Below are positions 34,801 through 42,643 of a DNA stretch of 64,000 bases, piece by piece. Location: contig CALCHQ010000102.1 in the NCBI GenBank assembly GCA_937901085.1, positions 24,024 through 88,023 on the forward strand, in the 5' to 3' direction. Source of the DNA: an uncultured Verrucomicrobiales bacterium. Lineage in GTDB: Bacteria; Verrucomicrobiota; Verrucomicrobiia; Verrucomicrobiales; Akkermansiaceae. The number at the start of each line of letters is the position of its first letter. The first letter of the stretch is position 1. Position numbers and translations under genes: made by a program. Under the pieces are notes generated by a model. It was not told the DNA's origin. It was given only the letters and a program-made list of their open reading frames with translations, and did no database searches.

Positions 34801-37800
34801 GTATGGTCTATCACATTCAATGTCTTTCCAGAGCCGACATTGATTGCATCAAACTGCTTCAGCATGTTATCTGCACCGGATGACTCAATACTGTGGAGAT
34901 TGATTGCAGAGGCTCCGACATCCACCAAGCCGCCGATATGCTGGGCCTGAGTCGTATTGAAATACACGTCGGAGGAGGCAATAGAAAGCGTGCCACCATT
35001 CTGGTTCAGCTTTGTTGCCGTAAATTTCCAGATACCGCGACCTTCAAGAGTACCCACAGCCCCCTGTTCAACTGAAAGGTCTCCGGCAAAATCGGTAAAC
35101 CACGTATCCGCATTTGCTCCCGACTGCAACCTGCCATCATTCGCGAGTAAGACATTACCCTGCATGTTGCGGTTACTGCCCCAGCAATTCATGCTGAGGA
35201 TAGCGCCGTTCTCCACACGGGTAACGCCAGTGGCAGAAAGCGCGTTGTCGGCCTTTGTATAAACAATGCCTTCCTTAATGGTGAAGAGATTCCAGCTGTT
35301 ATCCGCAGAAGATAGAACAAGCTGACCCGTCCCGGTCTTGACAAGATTACCCACCTGGATAGAACCAAACTGCTGTGAGCCATCACCTGACTTGTTCATA
35401 TCCAGAACAACAGTACCCTCTGCATCACCACGAAGCAGTCCGCCCTGCTCCAGCAGAATATTCTGAAGCTTCTGGGTTGTATTGCCTACATCCAGAATAC
35501 CGCCATCCTTGACGGTGACGGAGCTTGCGTCATCCAGGGCATTATCCTCGGAGAAGCACAGGGAAACACTCCCGTTCTTGCCGGGGCTGCCATCCTGAAC
35601 GGTGACGGCACCTGTATAGGAAGTCTGCGCGGCCAGCACAACATTTCCACCAATGGTTCCCTTGGCATCCACCATCAACGCATTCGAGCCTTTGAGAGCG
35701 GCATGATTGCTCAGGGAAAGGCTGCCCGTATACCCGCCCAGACGGTAGGATTCAGATGCGCCGACCTCAATGGTACCGTCATAGACAGCATCATCTGCCG
35801 CCGCCGAGAGTGACAAGGCAGTCATCCCGGTCATATCAACAGATTCAGCATCATAGAAATCCAGCAACAGGGAACCGGCAGAATCACCTGTCAGGTTGCC
35901 TTTGATGTCCGAAACCGGATCATGCAGCACCAGCCCCTTGCCATAGGCAAGGTTCACCTTGGCATTTCCCAACGCGGCAGAAGTGGCATCGAGCGCCACA
36001 TTACCTGCCATGCTGATGGTGCCGGAAAGCTGATTCGCCGTATTGGTGAGCCGGACAACGCCACTATCGTTATCGCGCCCCACCACCAGGTTCTCCGCCG
36101 CCACGATGGCATTCACCACCAGCGTGCCGCCACCACCGCCGAGTTTCGGGGCTGTAATCGTTTCATCTTTTGCGCCATATTGAACTACCTTGCCAGTCTC
36201 TGCGCCAATGTAAAGTCCAGAACCCTGCGGCAGGTTCAAGGCTCTGTTCAGATCATTCCCCAGCGCCAGCAGACCCGAAGAGTTTGCCGCATCCACGAAA
36301 GTAAGGGCATTATCCGAGGTCAGGCCACTCTGAACCGTCAGGGTTGTGCCGGCGGCCAGCTTCCAGCCAGGACCAGTGCCGAGAGCGGCGGTGTCCTCAG
36401 CAATGAGATGGCCACCCTCCAGGGTTTTCGAGCCGTAGAATGTGTTATTGCCCGTCAGAGTCAGCGAACCGTCAGCGGTATCCACCACCATGTTACCGAA
36501 ACCGGAAATGGAATACCCGTAAGTGAGGTTCGCCGTAGTGTCTTCAGAGAACAGCACCTGCAGCGTACCGCCCTCCAGCACCGTATTGCCCTTGTGGCCG
36601 TAGTATTCAGAAATAGCGTAGGTATCTTCCAGCGCATATCCGCCTTCAATGTATTCATAGCGGTTCTGCACGCCCTCGCGCATAATGTAGGAGGCATTGG
36701 AATTCACCGTTACCGTGCCGGTCAGGCGGGCATGACTGCCCAGTTCGAATACTCCCTTGTCTACGGTTACATTCATGCGGGCATCTGCATAGTGCCAGTC
36801 GTTCTCCTTCTGCCAGCACATGGCTTCATTCCATCCATTGGCATTCTTTTCCGGGTAAATCAGCTGACTGATACCGTGTTCGGTGATGGTCCCCTGGAAG
36901 ATGACATGACCGCCACCTGACACCGTCAGGCCGCTGTCCTTGTGCTGCAGATGGGTATGAATACTGTTCAGCTCCCATGTGCCGGTTCCCGAATAATTCA
37001 CCTGGATGCCAGCCTTGGCCGTATCGGCAAATGAGCCCAGCCAGCTACCACCCTTGGTGAAGTTCAGCTGGATGGTTCTATCCGATGAGTTCGTGATGAC
37101 CGCATCCTGCGTCAGCGCTTTCATCGAGAAATGGCCCTCTGCACCTTCCTTCCAGGAATGGCCGGCAAAATCCAGCGTCGCGCCGCCGTTACCGAAAGTG
37201 AAATCCCGCTTAATCTGGGAAATACCGCCCAGCAGCTGAACCGTCGTTCCATTGTTAGCCAGCACATTGTAGGCAGCATAGCCATTCGTCTGGTTCAGGA
37301 TGGTACTTCCCTTGCCGCCGAGGTTCAGCATGATATCGTTGTCGCCGGTACCATTCACCACCAGCGTGCCATCACCAATCTTGCGGACTTCACGGGTCTT
37401 ACCGGTGCTGAGCAACTTCAGGTGTACTTCCACATCCTCACCGATGATATAACCGGCAGAATCCAGATACCCCTTACCGGAAATGGTATAGGTGGCTTTA
37501 TCCTGATTTCCCTTGGTAAACTCGGTATAGCCGATACCTGTATCAACCACGGAATTCACCTGAATGGTGTAATCCGTTCTATCCTTGGCGTTGAACACCA
37601 GGTTATCTGTCATGAACAGGTCGGCATAATCCAGACTGGAAGCATCCGTGTTATTCTGCCGGGCGTTCAGGTAATCCTGCGTCAGAGCATACCAGTTATC
37701 CTCATCGCGGATATCCGCCATGTCATTCCAGGTACTCTTGCCCTGCTCCACACCAGTAAAGGAGGCAAGCGTTCCGCTGGCATCGGTTACCTTACCCTGC

Positions 37801-38843
37801 CACAGCGTGGTAGATACGCTATCCTGGGAAATTGTCTGGTGGGTATTCTCCGTAGCACCGATGGTAATGACAGACTGGGACGACTCCACCACTTTATCGT
37901 AGGAATCTGCCACCTCCTGCATGTAAGTCAGGTTCGACATGGATGCACCATACGCAGGATTATTATCACTACTCTGCTGCACCGCTGCTATGTACTTATA
38001 TTCCTTAGCATCATCGTCCCACACCCACACCGGACTGCCAGAGTCACCACTCTGCGCACCGAAGGGCAGCGGGTCTGTATCCAGCTTCCAGCCATCGACC
38101 GTATGGAAGAACCAGAAACCGCCATCAGCCGAACCACCCATGTCGTCGATTTTCTGAATCGCGCCCTGGATGAAATGCCCCAGTGTACCGTTGACATTGT
38201 AGCTGTCATCAGGGTTTTCCATGGGCAGATACGTTTCCGTATCAGGGTCATAAATAAACGTGCGACCACCCCCGGAGTGGTACATCAATTTCCCCTCAAG
38301 CCCCTCTTCCTTCAGCTTTTCTACAGAATACACCGAAGATGTGGTCACATCCGTCACAATCTTATTCAGACGCGTGATTTTGAAATCGCGACCGGATTTA
38401 TCATGCAGGAAAGCACCGCCATACGGCCCGCGGTACTCAATCCCCTTGTACTGGATGGCATGCTTTTCACCCCCTAGCTCCAAGTACGAGAAATACGGAT
38501 TCTGCACACCATTGTGCTGCACCGTAGCAATGAAATTATGATTGATGGCCGCGCTGGAGCCACCGGCTTCCTGTCGGCTTTCGAAGGAAATCATCCCGTT
38601 CTCCAGCTTGTAGGAATCATGGCCATTATTGTAGTGGATATACACACCATCAGCATTCAAATCCCGCAGCAGCGCGTTAACATTGGTCACACTGTAGCGG
38701 CCGCGATTCTGACCAAAATCTGCGTAAACCCAGGCATCGACATCGTTAGTGAGTACACCAGCCCAGGCGGGAATGGCAGCGGCTGCGGACAGCACAAGAG
38801 AAAGCAGAGAACGGCGGAGAGAAATCGGGAGATGAAGCTTCAT
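31833..38843 (-). CDS. giant S6-family (IgA-protease-like) serine protease with beta-strand repeats and PEP-CTERM tail
   Basis: A 2,336-residue exported protein. Signal peptide 1-29 (ends PAWAG). Residues 30 to about 310 form a trypsin-fold protease of peptidase family S6, as in IgA1 proteases and SPATEs: catalytic H110 in ATVQHNG, D153 in RDFKITRLNKIVTDV, S268 in GDSGSPVWVWD. Then about 1,900 residues of repeated beta-strand units of the autotransporter-associated type (for example GTLVVNGTGDN, LEGGHLIAEDT, GTTLTV), expected to fold as a long right-handed beta-helix. The C-terminus (2311-2336) is a PEP-CTERM signal: PEP motif in IPEPATAA, a hydrophobic helix, then RRRRK. There is no autotransporter beta-barrel. 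The likely outcome is surface display after exosortase sorting; the substrate is unknown, perhaps host immunoglobulin or mucin. Confidence 0.88.
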   Translation of the reverse strand: MKLHLPISLRRSLLSLVLSAAAAIPAWAGVLTNDVDAWVYADFGQNRGRYSVTNVNALLRDLNADGVYIHYNNGHDSYKLENGMISFESRQEAGGSSAAINHNFIATVQHNGVQNPYFSYLELGGEKHAIQYKGIEYRGPYGGAFLHDKSGRDFKITRLNKIVTDVTTSSVYSVEKLKEEGLEGKLMYHSGGGRTFIYDPDTETYLPMENPDDSYNVNGTLGHFIQGAIQKIDDMGGSADGGFWFFHTVDGWKLDTDPLPFGAQSGDSGSPVWVWDDDAKEYKYIAAVQQSSDNNPAYGASMSNLTYMQEVADSYDKVVESSQSVITIGATENTHQTISQDSVSTTLWQGKVTDASGTLASFTGVEQGKSTWNDMADIRDEDNWYALTQDYLNARQNNTDASSLDYADLFMTDNLVFNAKDRTDYTIQVNSVVDTGIGYTEFTKGNQDKATYTISGKGYLDSAGYIIGEDVEVHLKLLSTGKTREVRKIGDGTLVVNGTGDNDIMLNLGGKGSTILNQTNGYAAYNVLANNGTTVQLLGGISQIKRDFTFGNGGATLDFAGHSWKEGAEGHFSMKALTQDAVITNSSDRTIQLNFTKGGSWLGSFADTAKAGIQVNYSGTGTWELNSIHTHLQHKDSGLTVSGGGHVIFQGTITEHGISQLIYPEKNANGWNEAMCWQKENDWHYADARMNVTVDKGVFELGSHARLTGTVTVNSNASYIMREGVQNRYEYIEGGYALEDTYAISEYYGHKGNTVLEGGTLQVLFSEDTTANLTYGYSISGFGNMVVDTADGSLTLTGNNTFYGSKTLEGGHLIAEDTAALGTGPGWKLAAGTTLTVQSGLTSDNALTFVDAANSSGLLALGNDLNRALNLPQGSGLYIGAETGKVVQYGAKDETITAPKLGGGGGTLVVNAIVAAENLVVGRDNDSGVVRLTNTANQLSGTISMAGNVALDATSAALGNAKVNLAYGKGLVLHDPVSDIKGNLTGDSAGSLLLDFYDAESVDMTGMTALSLSAAADDAVYDGTIEVGASESYRLGGYTGSLSLSNHAALKGSNALMVDAKGTIGGNVVLAAQTSYTGAVTVQDGSPGKNGSVSLCFSEDNALDDASSVTVKDGGILDVGNTTQKLQNILLEQGGLLRGDAEGTVVLDMNKSGDGSQQFGSIQVGNLVKTGTGQLVLSSADNSWNLFTIKEGIVYTKADNALSATGVTRVENGAILSMNCWGSNRNMQGNVLLANDGRLQSGANADTWFTDFAGDLSVEQGAVGTLEGRGIWKFTATKLNQNGGTLSIASSDVYFNTTQAQHIGGLVDVGASAINLHSIESSGADNMLKQFDAINVGSGKTLNVIDHTWNTIWQLDKLTGAGSLNWNSTTTHSKTAQLIIGGEGGFSGAINVNRDCNYTGHTRPYQAYLQINSTEAISSATVNLTGADDNNFYVSLALNADRVKVGGLNGNAYSHLFAGTAPSAIATTAPASTRQAALVITGSGNYTYSGSIGAASDSASKGISIEMAGTGVQQFNGSSVVVQNIALQNTGTLDFSGVTSLNVQGDIALNAAGSLNLGNHTYSLDAGDSLSVNAAGASLTMGSLSLNGGKIVFDVNALISSGSSLDFAGSLSSTSQGVTIQFTNIDRDTYLGQSFTLSSGNWKDLLSSLTDSNLGTIKSEFSCDSNGNLVVTFTDNVKTWNGTDQNSSWTSDAFATTGTPDSTTNLRFTDEAEKTSAHLQGQVAVSKLFFENAEKTYTIVGHDSDSNLTASFIEQSGCGETVFEVKTKVSGIEVSSGSLKLNNADLNGGRYTVNNGTLSLNLSEKETVWSVHMGQNSRLELSGGQRFVAEHAYNKNLSGTNAIHLSGDDTSFQDRASVYAITDGSLTVEGDGNGNAAYMNGIILGGNASLHVDNASVGVKCGISFEAGNASVTLDNKAVLVLDDTANVVGASPAIQAPSEGQVTVSVLNGSSLYAGGSSASENLQLVLGSGATLGATVALTEYASDISLVGGDINFTATPYAFSTNNSNEDSCGIDRYSAPVLIKLSGDIRSTGETPSNIKISSYKSYYPGVQLAGTAQVSGSVRIDEGASLSVVGEIPSSANYEYAQDRGVRLSGKDGKTEAVISGGSTLAWEPETEELDETVTRKENTALIAGQGTNRTHVSNTLVELYDKAALTLQNLTLDADSAVVALEGAAARMDVSAVALQISGGQSGSSELADAMTLQAFGGDATYTLEADARVLDITSAMLDGALTVSGNSLEILFQGYDFNSYDAVRLSFGSDVMLDYGLNISGSLVSVQRSSDGGYVSLTASYEGNGGSTNTIVFVTSTETIPEPATAALSLLGLAALAARRRRKA

Positions 38844-38870
38844 GACCGGAGAGAATAACAGCTTGCGCGC

Positions 38871-38913
38871 ATTTTATCACAAGCATCCCCGGGATGCAAC
38901 GCAGATTTGCGTC
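38871..38913 (-). promoter_or_regulatory. promoter and palindromes of the S6 protease gene
   Basis: On the minus strand, TTGCAT (38894-38899), a 17-bp spacer and TAAAAT (38871-38876), about 27 nt before the ATG. The perfect inverted repeat GCATCCC-C-GGGATGC (38883-38897) fills the spacer and -35 box, and a second one, ACGCA-GATT-TGCGT (38900-38913), lies just upstream. Both could be operators; the first might also act as the nadK terminator stem. Confidence 0.5.
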
Positions 38914-38937
38914 AAATAAGCCACTTACATCAAAAAA

Positions 38938-39783
38938 TCACCAGCGAAGCTTGGCGCGCAATCGGGCGGCGTAGTCGCTTCCGGGCAGATTCAGCAGGCG
39001 CAGCGGCAGCGGAGCCTTGCAGATGCGCAGGGTCTCATTCAGAGAAATCGGGTAAGTGTTGCGCCCATCCAGCGAGAAGATGAGCGATTCCCCGGCGCGG
39101 CCGCGGCGTTCGCGCGGACGCAGGGTGATTTCCACCGCATCCGGCAGCACGATGGGACGGCTGGTGAGGCTGTGCGGGCAGATGGGCGTCAGGCAGGTCA
39201 CCCCGGCCGTCGGCCACATGAGCGGACCGCCGGCCGACATGGAATAGGCCGTTGACCCGGTAGGCGTGGCCACCAGGATACCATCGGCATGGTAACGGTT
39301 GAGCAGTTTGCCATCCAGCTCCACATCCACATCAATCATCTTGCCGGTCTGCGCACGGGTGAGCGACAGCTCGTTGAGAGCGTAGAAGCGCCGTTCAGCC
39401 TCCTGCCCGGCGGCGTCGAACTTGCGCACTTCGAGCATGGCGCGTTCGTCCACCTCATAGCTGCCATCCACCAGAGCCTGAACCAGCAGTTCAATTTCCT
39501 CGCGGCTGCAGGCACTCAGGAAACCCAGATGCCCCATATTGATACCACCGATGACCGAACCGGTACTGCTGGCAGACAGGGCCACCGAGAGCATGGTACC
39601 GTCACCACCCAGGCAGAGAATCATCTCCGGCTTTCCCAGAACCGGGTCATTGATGGTGTTTTTCCCCAGCTCATACGCATTCAACCCCGCGGCTGCACAG
39701 GCGTCCATGAGCTGCTGCAAGGCCAGCAGGCAGGGAGCGGTGCGCGCAGGCGAAAGAATACCTATGGATGCAGGAGGGTTCAC
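38938..39783 (-). CDS. nadK: NAD kinase
   Basis: Makes NADP+ from NAD+ and ATP (281 residues). The signature LCLGGDGTMLS (about residues 56-66), GINMGHLGFL, NELSLTRAQ, and the substrate loop DGILVATPTGSTAYSMSAGG are all intact. Translation starts at a GTG (39783), 5 nt after the argB stop; no nearer ATG is in frame, and the first residues MNPPASIGILS fit the start of the first beta strand. It is the last gene of the corA-argB-nadK operon. Together with nadE in this window it makes two steps of NAD(P) supply. Confidence 0.93.
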   Translation of the reverse strand: MNPPASIGILSPARTAPCLLALQQLMDACAAAGLNAYELGKNTINDPVLGKPEMILCLGGDGTMLSVALSASSTGSVIGGINMGHLGFLSACSREEIELLVQALVDGSYEVDERAMLEVRKFDAAGQEAERRFYALNELSLTRAQTGKMIDVDVELDGKLLNRYHADGILVATPTGSTAYSMSAGGPLMWPTAGVTCLTPICPHSLTSRPIVLPDAVEITLRPRERRGRAGESLIFSLDGRNTYPISLNETLRICKAPLPLRLLNLPGSDYAARLRAKLRW

Positions 39784-39788
39784 AGCAA

Positions 39789-40697
39789 TCAGCGTTGTTC
39801 GCGGACAATCTCCGTACCGATACCTTCAGGTGTGAAGATTTCCAGCAGCAGGGTGTGGCGCAGGCGTCCATCAATGAAGTGGACCTTACGCACACCGGCA
39901 TTGAGGGCTTCCACCGCGCTCTTCACTTTGGGAATCATACCGCCGGAAATCACCCCCTGCTCTATCAGCTCGAAGGCTTCCTTGCGGTTGATACTCTGGA
40001 TGATGGTGCTGGGGTCCTTCGGGTCGTTCATGAGACCGGGCACATCGGAAATATACACCAGCTTCACGGGCTTGAGTTCGCGGGCCAGCGCAGCAGCAGC
40101 CAGATCAGCATTCACATTCAGCGCATGGTTGGTGCCCAGCTCGCGGGCGAGCGGAGAAATCACAGGCGTGAGCTGGAGGGAAAGAGCCTCCTTCACGCGG
40201 GAAAGTTCACAACCGATGACGTTGCCGACCATGCCGATATCGACAGGGTTGCCGTCGGCATCCTTCTCCATGAGCTTCTCCCCCACAAACACGTTGGTGC
40301 CGGGAATACCCACGGCCTTGCCACCATGGCCGCGCATCATCTCCACCAGACCGGGGTTGATGGTGCCGCTCAGCGTGCGTTCCACGATGTCAATGGCCTC
40401 CGGCGTGGTCACACGCAGGCCATTCACGAAACGAGCCTCCAGACCGGCATCGGCCATGGCCTTGGAAATAGCCTTGCCGCCGCCGTGTACCACCACGGGG
40501 TTCAGCCCCATGATTTCCATCACGACGATGTCGCGCATCAGCGATTTGACCAGTTCCGGATTATCCATGGCAGAACCACCGAACTTGATGAGGATGGTCT
40601 GGTCGCGGTATGCCTGCAGGTACGGCAGAGCCTCAATGAGAATATCTGCTTTGGAAATTTCCTGGTCCGGGGTAACAACCTTGCGAATGGGAATCAT
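39789..40697 (-). CDS. argB: acetylglutamate kinase
   Basis: Second step of arginine biosynthesis: phosphorylates N-acetylglutamate. The 302-residue protein has the amino acid kinase fold with IKFGGSAMDNPEL near 37-49, VVVHGGGKAISKAM, NVNADLAAAALA and the C-terminal GGMIPKVKSAVEAL. The start at 40697 (MIPIRKVV) is preferred; a longer frame runs back into corA. Only 2 nt separate it from the corA stop. No other arginine gene is next to it. Confidence 0.95.
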   Translation of the reverse strand: MIPIRKVVTPDQEISKADILIEALPYLQAYRDQTILIKFGGSAMDNPELVKSLMRDIVVMEIMGLNPVVVHGGGKAISKAMADAGLEARFVNGLRVTTPEAIDIVERTLSGTINPGLVEMMRGHGGKAVGIPGTNVFVGEKLMEKDADGNPVDIGMVGNVIGCELSRVKEALSLQLTPVISPLARELGTNHALNVNADLAAAALARELKPVKLVYISDVPGLMNDPKDPSTIIQSINRKEAFELIEQGVISGGMIPKVKSAVEALNAGVRKVHFIDGRLRHTLLLEIFTPEGIGTEIVREQR

Positions 40698-40699
40698 GG

Positions 40700-41689
40700 T
40701 CAGATGTAGCGTTTGATTTTGAAGATGATAAGCGGCAGCGCAGCGGAAAGCACCATGAGTACCACCGATACCCACACACCCCAGTCGGTGTCCAGGAAGG
40801 GGATGAACTTGAAGTTCATGCCGAAGGTGCTGGCAATGAGGGTGGGCGGCAGGAATACCACGCTCATGATGGTGAAAACCTTGAAGATGTCGTTCTGTTC
40901 GATGTTAATGAGCCCCAGCACGGCATCGAGCATGAAATTAATCTTGTTGGAAAGGAAGGCAGCGTATTCCGAAAGGGAGTTCACGTCTCGGGAAACGGAA
41001 CGCAGGGGCATGTACAGGTTATCCTCGCCGATGCAGCTTTCCTCGTTACCTGCATAGGTAATGAGGCGCAGCAGGTTCACCAGGGAATCGCGCTGGCGGG
41101 TGATGAGGTCACCCACGCGTCCGAGTTCCTCCAGGGCATCTCGCAGGTCATCCGTATCCGGGTCTTCCACTTTCTGCTTGCGGCGGGTGTGGTGCGTGCC
41201 GAACACCTTCTTGGAAAGGGCGTCCAGATCTGCACCGAAGCGTTCCAGAACGTCGGCCTGGCGATCCACCAGCGATTCCAGCAGACCGATGAACACGAGG
41301 TCGCGGTTGGTCTGGCTCATCCGCAGCAGCTGCTGCGAGAACATGCGGAAGGAGTAGGAATCCGTATGGCGCACCGTGATAAGCACCTTACTCTTGAGAA
41401 TGAAGGTGATTTCCGAAATGATAGGCTCGTCGGTTTCCACGCGGGAAAGCACGGTCGTGGTCATAAACCGGCCGCCGTCCTCGCAGTACAGACGCGAGGT
41501 AGCCTCAATTTCCCGCATTTCGTCCTTGGTCGGCATTTCAATGCGGCAGAGGGATTCTGCATACCTTAGTTCTTCCGCATCCGGGGTCAGGAGGTCAATC
41601 CAGAACACATCCCCGCGGCGGGCTTCCTGTTCATCCAGGCCCACCGTGCGGGAAATCCCATTCTCCGTCTGCGTGTATATGCGAATCAT
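40700..41689 (-). CDS. corA: CorA-type magnesium/cobalt transporter
   Basis: A 329-residue pentameric channel protein for Mg2+ or Co2+ uptake. A large cytosolic alpha/beta and helical domain (1 to about 265) is followed by two membrane helices; the first ends in the diagnostic GMNF motif (IASTFGMNFKFIPF) and the second ends with IIFKIKRYI. The start at 41689 is preceded by AGAGGAGCC, one of the few clear Shine-Dalgarno sequences in the window; the longer frame to 41728 lies upstream of it. It is first in the operon with argB and nadK. Confidence 0.92.
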   Translation of the reverse strand: MIRIYTQTENGISRTVGLDEQEARRGDVFWIDLLTPDAEELRYAESLCRIEMPTKDEMREIEATSRLYCEDGGRFMTTTVLSRVETDEPIISEITFILKSKVLITVRHTDSYSFRMFSQQLLRMSQTNRDLVFIGLLESLVDRQADVLERFGADLDALSKKVFGTHHTRRKQKVEDPDTDDLRDALEELGRVGDLITRQRDSLVNLLRLITYAGNEESCIGEDNLYMPLRSVSRDVNSLSEYAAFLSNKINFMLDAVLGLINIEQNDIFKVFTIMSVVFLPPTLIASTFGMNFKFIPFLDTDWGVWVSVVLMVLSAALPLIIFKIKRYI

Positions 41690-41749
41690 GGCTCCTCTGA
41701 GGGGTTGCGATTTCGTTTTCTGCGGCACCCACGCGCGCCGTACGCGCTC

Positions 41750-41778
41750 ATTCTGCCATTTTCAGCCCGGAATATCAA
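41750..41778 (-). promoter_or_regulatory. corA promoter with a GC-rich leader
   Basis: On the minus strand, TTGATA (41773-41778), a 17-bp spacer and CAGAAT (41750-41755). The leader of about 55 nt contains the inverted repeat GCGCGTACGGCGCGC and ends in a Shine-Dalgarno sequence. A folded leader in a Mg2+ transporter gene could be regulatory, but no known riboswitch is recognised. Confidence 0.5.
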
Positions 41779-41835
41779 GCCTAAAGCCTTCAACCACGAC
41801 ATTTTCCCCTTACTGCCCACAGGTGCAGCCGGGAT

Positions 41836-42441
41836 TCATTCTGCGGGGCTGGTATAGTCGCGCCATTGGGTCAGCACTTCCTGCACCTGTGTAGCCCCCA
41901 CCACATTCTTAATCAGCCTTCCCTCCCGGTCAACCACGCTGATCGCAGGAAAGCCCGGCATGCCGCAGGCGGGCAGTCCCTGGAAGTTCGTGGCTCTCAA
42001 TGCCTCGAACATGATGGCCGGCGCTTTCAGCTTGCGGGATTTCAAGTAGCGTTTGGCCTCCGCTTCCGTCTTATCCCCGCTGATGACAATCATCTCCACC
42101 TTTTTCGCACGCATCTTCTTGTATTCCTGGGCAGCAAGGGGCATGCACTGCTGGCAATAGCCGCACCAGCTGGACGTATACAGGTAGATATAATATTCGG
42201 CCCTGGCATTGGGTCTGCCGCCAAACACCTCAAAGGCAGAGAGTGCCTCCATCACCGCATTGGTATCTGCGGCGCGCGCGGAGGCTGCTTTCTTCCGCTT
42301 CCCGGATTCTTTCTGCACGGTTTTCTTCGCGTTCGTCTCATTCCAGGTAAAACTTACCCCTTCCGACTGCGCCACCGCAACGGGAGCAGCAAAGAAAAAG
42401 GCAGAAACAGACAGGAGCAGCAGATACGTCAACCGATTCAT
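41836..42441 (-). CDS. exported thioredoxin-like protein (WCGYC)
   Basis: A 201-residue protein with signal peptide (1-24, ending AVAQS), a basic linker (about 38-60) and a thioredoxin fold. The active site is TSSWCGYCQQCMPLA near 93-107, with a further cysteine close to the CxxC pair. Later strands MIVISGDKTEAEAKR and the segment CGMPGFPAISVVDREG contain the cis-proline. It would act in disulfide chemistry outside the cytoplasm. It resembles the proteins encoded at 11988 and 13241. It stands alone under a leaderless promoter. Confidence 0.82.
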   Translation of the reverse strand: MNRLTYLLLLSVSAFFFAAPVAVAQSEGVSFTWNETNAKKTVQKESGKRKKAASARAADTNAVMEALSAFEVFGGRPNARAEYYIYLYTSSWCGYCQQCMPLAAQEYKKMRAKKVEMIVISGDKTEAEAKRYLKSRKLKAPAIMFEALRATNFQGLPACGMPGFPAISVVDREGRLIKNVVGATQVQEVLTQWRDYTSPAE

Positions 42442-42447
42442 ACAGCC

Positions 42448-42476
42448 AAGCTAACACCAATGCAGCCACATGTCAA
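42448..42476 (-). promoter_or_regulatory. leaderless promoter of the thioredoxin gene
   Basis: On the minus strand, TTGACA (42471-42476), a 17-bp spacer and TAGCTT (42448-42453), then 6 nt to the ATG at 42441. The -35 box is 5 bp past the stop codon of the small membrane protein gene. Confidence 0.7.
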
Positions 42477-42480
42477 GCCA

Positions 42481-42630
42481 TCAGGGAGTATTGGAGCAAC
42501 AAAGAACCACAAGACCCACCACCATGATGAGCAGCAGCAGGCTCACCCACCAATACCGGTGGTAAAACAGCGGTTCTATCACAAAGTGCTGAACAAACCC
42601 CGCCACCAGCTCTGCCAGGAAATCAATCAT
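42481..42630 (-). CDS. small single-pass membrane protein after glgB
   Basis: A 49-residue reading frame starting 14 nt after the glgB stop on the same strand. It has an amphipathic N-terminus (IDFLAELVAGFVQHFVIE), then HRYWW and one strongly hydrophobic helix (29-45, VSLLLLIMVVGLVVLCC). Not annotated by length-limited gene finders. The composition and spacing support a real membrane protein, but no family is recognised. Confidence 0.5.
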   Translation of the reverse strand: MIDFLAELVAGFVQHFVIEPLFYHRYWWVSLLLLIMVVGLVVLCCSNTP

Positions 42631-42643
42631 CGGCGCGTTTTGT

